A DNA stretch of 8,825 bases from an uncultured Faecalibacterium sp. (GTDB lineage Bacteria > Bacillota > Clostridia > Oscillospirales > Ruminococcaceae): the NCBI GenBank assembly GCA_900765105.1, contig CAAFQM010000023.1:1-8825 (forward strand), written 5' to 3'. Every line of letters begins with the position of its first letter. Position 1 is the first letter of the stretch. A program made the translations under genes and the position numbers. The notes beneath the pieces are model-generated. The model did not search any database, was not told where the DNA came from, and was given only the letters and a program-made list of their open reading frames with translations. This document shows positions 6,065-8,825 of the stretch, piece after piece.

Positions 6065-6100
6065 GGAGTGCCCCGTGTGAGATCTCACACGGGGCACTCT
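6065..6100. terminator. Palindromic terminator between convergent genes
   Basis: Bases 6066-6099 are a perfect 34-base palindrome centred on GATC (left half GAGTGCCCCGTGTGAGA). Read on the minus strand it is followed by CCTTTTTATT, a good U tract for ending the MATE transcript. On the plus strand it is followed by TGTGTTTAT, a poorer tail for the reductase transcript. It lies 4 bases after the reductase stop and about 13 bases from the MATE stop. Confidence 0.85.
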
Positions 6101-6112
6101 GTGTTTATCGGC

Positions 6113-7474
6113 TTATGCCGCCTGCGGATGGTCAAAGATGGCCATGGACTGTTTGTAGCAGTGGGCGAAATATACGATCTCAGCAAGGGCGGTCAGTGCC
6201 CAGCTGCAGGGATACAGCGCATACAGGGACGGGATGGTGTGGAAGTGGGCGAAGATGGTGTACACCCAGATCACCCGGAACACACAGGAACCAAGCACCA
6301 CGATGATGGTGGGCACCACAGTCTTACCCAACCCGCGGGAGGCGGCAATGGTGCAGTCCATAAAGGCGGAGATGCAGTAGGCAAAGCCCATCACGCCCAC
6401 ACGCTTCATGCCGGCATCGATGACGGCGCTCTCGGTGGTGAACAGTGCCAGGAAGGTGCGCCCAAAGAAGAACAGGCTTCCGCCCAGCAGCAGCCCCACG
6501 CCAAAGGAATAGCCCAGACTGATGAAGTAGCTTTTCTTCACGCGGTCCGGCTTGCCTGCGCCGTAGTTCTGGCTCATGAAGCTGGCGCAGGCCATATAGA
6601 ACGCGGCCATGCAGTCGTAGATCATGGCGTCGGCGTTGGCGGCGGCGCTGTTGCCCTTGACCATGAGCGAGTCGAAGGAGTTGACGCCTGCCTGAATGAA
6701 CAGATTTGCAATGGCAAAAATGGCGTTCTGAAAACCGGCCGGAACGCCCAGCGCAAGAATGCTTTTGGTCGTGACCGGGTCAAGGTGCAGTTTTTTAGGA
6801 TCCAGAACGTAGCAGTCCTGCACCCGGGTCAGCGCCCGCAGGATCAGCCCGGCCGAGACACACTGGGAAATGGCGCTGGCCAGCGCCACGCCCACCACGT
6901 TCAGGCTGCAGACGATCACGAAAAACAGGTTCAGCACAATGTTCAGCGCACCTGCAATGGACAGATAGATCAGCGGCTTTTTGGTGTCGCCGATGGCACT
7001 GAATACGGCGTTGCCGAAGTTGTACAGTGCCAGCGCCGGCATGCCCAGAAAATATACCCGCAGGTACAGGATAGCGCCGGGCAGCAGATCTTCCTTGGTG
7101 TTGAGCAGCCGCAGCATAAAGGGCGAACCCAGCAGCCCTATAAACAAAAGGATGACGCCTGCGATCAGGCTGACGATGGCAGCCGAGTGGACCGTCTTCT
7201 CTACGTCGTGCTCATGCCGCGCACCGTAGAACCGGGCCACCAGCACATTGATGCCGTTGCTCAGGCCAATGAGAAAGCCGGTGAACAGGGTGACAAGGAT
7301 GCTTGTGGAACCCACAGCACCCAGCGCGGTAGAGCCTGCAAACCGTCCCACAACGGCAACGTCCGACATGTTGAACAACACCTGCAGCAGGTTGGAAAGC
7401 GCCAGCGGCAGGCTGACCAGAAAGATCTGCTTCGCCAGCGGGCCTTCGGTCAGGGATTTGGTAGTTGACTTCAT
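6113..7474 (-). CDS. MATE-family efflux transporter
   Basis: Multidrug/toxin-extrusion type membrane transporter of 453 residues, the typical length, with about 12 hydrophobic segments in two similar halves. The N-terminal pattern LPLALSNLLQVLFNMSDVAVVGRFAGSTALGAVG is characteristic of MATE proteins, which exchange organic cations, drugs or metabolites for H+ or Na+. The start at 7474 (MKSTTKSLTEGPL) is chosen because an AAAGGA lies upstream on the minus strand and homologues start near 'LTEGPL'. An ATG 18 codons earlier adds only a low-complexity leader and lies at the promoter. It is transcribed alone from a TATAAT promoter and ends at the palindrome shared with the reductase. The substrate cannot be inferred. 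Confidence 0.93.
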   Translation of the reverse strand: MKSTTKSLTEGPLAKQIFLVSLPLALSNLLQVLFNMSDVAVVGRFAGSTALGAVGSTSILVTLFTGFLIGLSNGINVLVARFYGARHEHDVEKTVHSAAIVSLIAGVILLFIGLLGSPFMLRLLNTKEDLLPGAILYLRVYFLGMPALALYNFGNAVFSAIGDTKKPLIYLSIAGALNIVLNLFFVIVCSLNVVGVALASAISQCVSAGLILRALTRVQDCYVLDPKKLHLDPVTTKSILALGVPAGFQNAIFAIANLFIQAGVNSFDSLMVKGNSAAANADAMIYDCMAAFYMACASFMSQNYGAGKPDRVKKSYFISLGYSFGVGLLLGGSLFFFGRTFLALFTTESAVIDAGMKRVGVMGFAYCISAFMDCTIAASRGLGKTVVPTIIVVLGSCVFRVIWVYTIFAHFHTIPSLYALYPCSWALTALAEIVYFAHCYKQSMAIFDHPQAA

Positions 7475-7532
7475 ATTCTTTTTTCCTTTGCCTAAACCAG
7501 AACCGTGCCCGCGCACACCGGGGCACACATCT

Positions 7533-7560
7533 ATTATATAAAGGCGCGGAGCTTTTGCAA
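7533..7560 (-). promoter_or_regulatory. Promoter of the MATE gene
   Basis: On the minus strand a perfect TATAAT (7533-7538) is preceded by TTGCAA (7555-7560) with a 16-base spacer. RNA would start near 7526, about 50 bases before the chosen start codon at 7474, supporting that start. Confidence 0.65.
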
Positions 7561-7710
7561 GAGAGGTTGTTCAGTTACGGGGCATCTCTGCGGCGAAGTC
7601 TCTTGTCAGACATTCCTACAGGGTGGGACCCGCGCACTAAGCAACAGCCCACCGGGCTGATTGCTTACCCTGCTGCGCAGGGTCGTGCTGTTCGGATCCT
7701 CCCTGGCAAT
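7561..7710. other. Gene-free stretch with strong hairpins and a T-box-like motif
   Basis: No convincing ORF. The plus strand carries AGGGTGGGACCCGCG (7620-7634), which resembles the T-box consensus AGGGTGGNACCGCG with one extra C. Next come a hairpin of 12 pairs with one bulge (AAGCAACAGCCC 7639-7650 with GGGCTGATTGCTT 7654-7666) and a perfect 7-pair hairpin (7667-7673/7677-7683). CCCT at 7668-7671 could alternatively pair with AGGG at 7620-7623. This suggests a structured RNA or the remnant of a leader. Against an active T-box are the lack of a plus-strand gene downstream, of a U tract and of a recognisable stem I. The strand is undecided. Confidence 0.35.
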
Positions 7711-7750
7711 AAGAAAGTCCCAACACACAAATGTGTGCCGGGACTTTCTT
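7711..7750 (-). terminator. Terminator of the tRNA-Arg gene
   Basis: Arms AAGAAAGTCCC (7711-7721) and GGGACTTTCTT (7740-7750) pair perfectly, with a second inner stem CACACA/TGTGTG (7724-7729/7732-7737). On the minus strand the hairpin starts at the last base of the encoded CCA and ends in TTTCTTATT. Confidence 0.8.
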
Positions 7751-7826
7751 GGTGCGACCGGGAGGATTCGAACCTCTGGCCTTCCGGGTCGGAGCCGAAC
7801 GCTCTATCCAGCTGAGCTACGATCGC
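7750..7826 (-). tRNA. tRNA-Arg (anticodon CCG)
   Basis: On the minus strand the acceptor arms GCGATCG and CGGTCGC pair (one G-U), followed by discriminator A and an encoded CCA (7750-7752). The D arm is GCTCAGCTGGATAGAGC. The anticodon stem TTCGG/CCGGA encloses loop CTCCGAC, giving anticodon CCG, which reads the arginine codon CGG. The T loop is TTCGAAT. The T stem AGAGG/CCTCC has one A-C mismatch next to the acceptor. Total length is 77 with CCA. It has its own promoter and a terminator that abuts the CCA. Confidence 0.95.
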
Positions 7827-7829
7827 AAA

Positions 7830-7851
7830 TTGTACCACTGAACTGGTACAA
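7830..7851. repeat. Perfect inverted repeat in the tRNA leader
   Basis: TTGTACCA (7830-7837) and TGGTACAA (7844-7851) flank CTGAAC. It sits between the tRNA promoter -10 (7855-7860) and the mature tRNA 5' end (7826), around the expected start of transcription. It may be an operator or a hairpin in the precursor leader. Confidence 0.6.
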
Positions 7852-7854
7852 CAC

Positions 7855-7883
7855 AGTATAACACATCGGAATGCAAAATGCAA
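7855..7883 (-). promoter_or_regulatory. Promoter of the tRNA-Arg gene
   Basis: On the minus strand TTGCAT (7878-7883) and TATACT (7855-7860) are 17 bases apart. The pair lies between the end of the pantothenate kinase gene and the tRNA. The leader would be about 20 bases. Confidence 0.65.
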
Positions 7884-7893
7884 ACGAAATTCG

Positions 7894-8670
7894 TCAGCTC
7901 TTCCGGTTGCGCAGCCAGATGCGGTACAGGCCGTCGGTGATGAGAGTCTCACGGTAGCGGATGGGCGTCCGGCAGGCGTCCCGGATGGCAGCAGGCAGAT
8001 TTCCGGTGGCGTAAAAGGCCGTCTGCGGGCCGAGTTCTGCACGGAAGCGCTCGGCCAGACCGTCCATCTGACTAGCAGTGCCCAGCACAAAACCGTTCTG
8101 CAGGCAGGAAGAAGTGCACTTGCCCAGAATGGACGCAGGCACCTTTGCAGCCAGATCGATCTGGGGCAGCTGGGCGGTGTTCTGCACCAGCGCGTTCAGC
8201 GACAGCTGCGGCCCAGGCAGGATCACGCCGCCCACAAGCTCCTGCTTCTCATTGACAGCCATCATGGAGATGGCGGTGTCGGCCGAGATCACGACCAGAG
8301 GCCCGGGACACTCGGCCAGAGCTGCCACAGCGCCGCACAGAAGCTCTGCACCCAGCTGGGCGGGGTTGTCCAGTCGCAGCTTGATGCCGCTCTTCAGCCC
8401 GGGACCAACGGTCAGGATGCGGGCCTTGCACAGGATCTGCAGAGCAGCCAGCACCCGCCCGCTGAGCGCGGGCACAACGCTGCCCAGAATACCGCCTTCG
8501 ATCTGAGAAGGGGACGCGCCGTGGAGAGAAAGCAGATTGACCAGCCGGATGGCATATTCATCAATGGTGGCGGCCGGGTCGGAGTGGAGCCGCCCGCAGA
8601 AACGGAGCGTATCCTGCTCGTAGCCGCCCACCGTGATGTGCGTGTTGCCGATATTGATGGTAAGGATCAT
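7894..8670 (-). CDS. coaX: Type III pantothenate kinase homologue, divergent active-site motifs
   Basis: CoaX-family protein of 258 residues, the normal length. CoaX phosphorylates pantothenate in the first step of coenzyme A synthesis and belongs to the ASKHA fold. Conserved family features are INIGNTH at the N-terminus, GSVVPAL (63-69), GPGLKSG (89-95), DNP (101-103), GGVILPG (147-153) and ATGNLP near the C-terminus. Three usual acidic positions differ. The phosphate-1 motif is NIGNT rather than DxGNT (N6), the GADR motif is GAEL (E109, L110), and the DFGTATT motif reads SADTAIS (S129). These substitutions raise the possibility of an altered or inactive enzyme. GGGGG at 8679-8683 on the minus strand supports the start at 8670. 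The gene lies upstream of the tRNA-Arg gene on the same strand, which has its own promoter. The symbol is by family only. Confidence 0.85.
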   Translation of the reverse strand: MILTINIGNTHITVGGYEQDTLRFCGRLHSDPAATIDEYAIRLVNLLSLHGASPSQIEGGILGSVVPALSGRVLAALQILCKARILTVGPGLKSGIKLRLDNPAQLGAELLCGAVAALAECPGPLVVISADTAISMMAVNEKQELVGGVILPGPQLSLNALVQNTAQLPQIDLAAKVPASILGKCTSSCLQNGFVLGTASQMDGLAERFRAELGPQTAFYATGNLPAAIRDACRTPIRYRETLITDGLYRIWLRNRKS

Positions 8671-8711
8671 AGACCGTGCCCCCTGACAGCGCTTATAATG
8701 TAATATATATT

Positions 8712-8740
8712 ATAATAGCGCACCCACCCGAAAACTGCAA
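8712..8740 (-). promoter_or_regulatory. Promoter of the pantothenate kinase homologue
   Basis: On the minus strand TTGCAG (8735-8740), a 17-base spacer and TATTAT (8712-8717) precede the gene by about 40 bases. The AT-rich tract 8693-8717 contains other overlapping -10-like hexamers on both strands, so the exact element is uncertain. Confidence 0.55.
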
Positions 8741-8742
8741 GC

Positions 8743-8784
8743 AAAACGGGCTTTGCCCGCCGCAGCTGCTGTGCAGCTGCGGCG
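8743..8784 (-). terminator. Hairpins and minus-strand terminator at the right edge
   Basis: A 12-pair perfect hairpin (8758-8769/8773-8784, loop TGT) overlaps by two bases a smaller stem CGGGC/GCCCG (8747-8751/8755-8759) that on the minus strand is followed by TTTTGCTTG. This would end a minus-strand gene entering from the right. It lies just before the pantothenate kinase promoter. Confidence 0.5.
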
Positions 8785-8792
8785 CTGGGGCC

Positions 8793-8825
8793 TTACGGTT
8801 TGCTGCCGTTTTCGGGATACGCAAA
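8793..8825 (-). CDS. Possible last codons of a minus-strand gene entering from the right
   Basis: On the minus strand one frame reads FAYPENGSKP then TAA (8793-8795), followed by the hairpins and U-rich tail at 8743-8784. Ten codons are too few to identify a family. The position of the stop just ahead of a terminator-like structure is the main support. Confidence 0.35.
   Translation of the reverse strand, partial: FAYPENGSKP

Noticed and set aside
5009..6097. Minus-strand ORF of 362 codons opposite the aldo/keto reductase
   Set aside because: Shadow of the reductase, whose catalytic tetrad and cysteine motifs are intact.
6068..7468. Plus-strand ORF of 466 codons opposite the MATE gene
   Set aside because: H/Q/G/D-rich shadow with no ribosome binding site. 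It begins inside the palindromic terminator.
7629..7710. A second, plus-strand tRNA suggested by GTTCGGATCCTCCC
   Set aside because: No T stem pairs around the TTCGGAT loop, and no acceptor or D arm can be placed. Only a short T-arm-like segment is present.
7561..7710. 6S RNA or small SRP RNA in the gene-free stretch
   Set aside because: I could not draw a long closing stem with a central bubble, nor find the conserved SRP apical loop. A covariance search would settle it.
1..8825. CRISPR array, insertion sequence or prophage
   Set aside because: No regularly spaced direct repeats, transposase, integrase or terminal inverted repeats were seen.

Overview
The window looks like a chromosomal segment of a gut Clostridia bacterium with fairly high GC, most likely Faecalibacterium or a close Oscillospiraceae/Ruminococcaceae relative. 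This is inferred from codon usage, GC-rich coding against AT-rich promoters, and the gene families present. It was not tested by a search. No insertion sequence, CRISPR array or phage gene is visible.

Left part (1-1451, + strand): the C-terminal end of a CstA-type (carbon starvation / peptide) transporter with a strong terminator, then an unrecognised 338-residue membrane protein with a possible PH-like N-terminal part, a charged helical middle and two membrane segments.

Centre (1487-4950, + strand): a compact antitermination-controlled sugar operon. It holds a good promoter overlapped by a dyad, two RAT-like RNA hairpins, a LicT/BglG-family antiterminator gene, a third RAT overlapping that gene's stop codon and a large terminator, a PTS EIIBC permease without EIIA, a ChbG/YdjC-family carbohydrate deacetylase, and a final terminator. 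The layout (promoter, RAT/terminator, regulator, RAT/terminator, permease, sugar enzyme) matches the E. coli bgl operon. However, the RAT sequences carry a covarying base pair, and the downstream enzyme is a deacetylase rather than a phospho-beta-glucosidase. The regulator should be controlled by phosphorylation from HPr and from the EIIB domain encoded next to it, so that sugar uptake relieves termination both ahead of its own gene and ahead of the permease. One RAT lies wholly inside a terminator-like stem, so its role may differ. This operon is the best candidate for something not previously described.

Right part: an aldo/keto reductase carrying a C-terminal iron-sulfur module (+) converges on a MATE-family efflux transporter (-) across a perfect 34-bp palindrome. 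Next come a gene-free stretch (7561-7710) with strong hairpins and a T-box-like motif, a tRNA-Arg(CCG) gene (-) with its own promoter and a dyad in its leader, and a type III pantothenate kinase homologue (-) in which the usual catalytic-motif acidic residues are substituted. The right edge may hold the last codons of another minus-strand gene, followed by hairpins.
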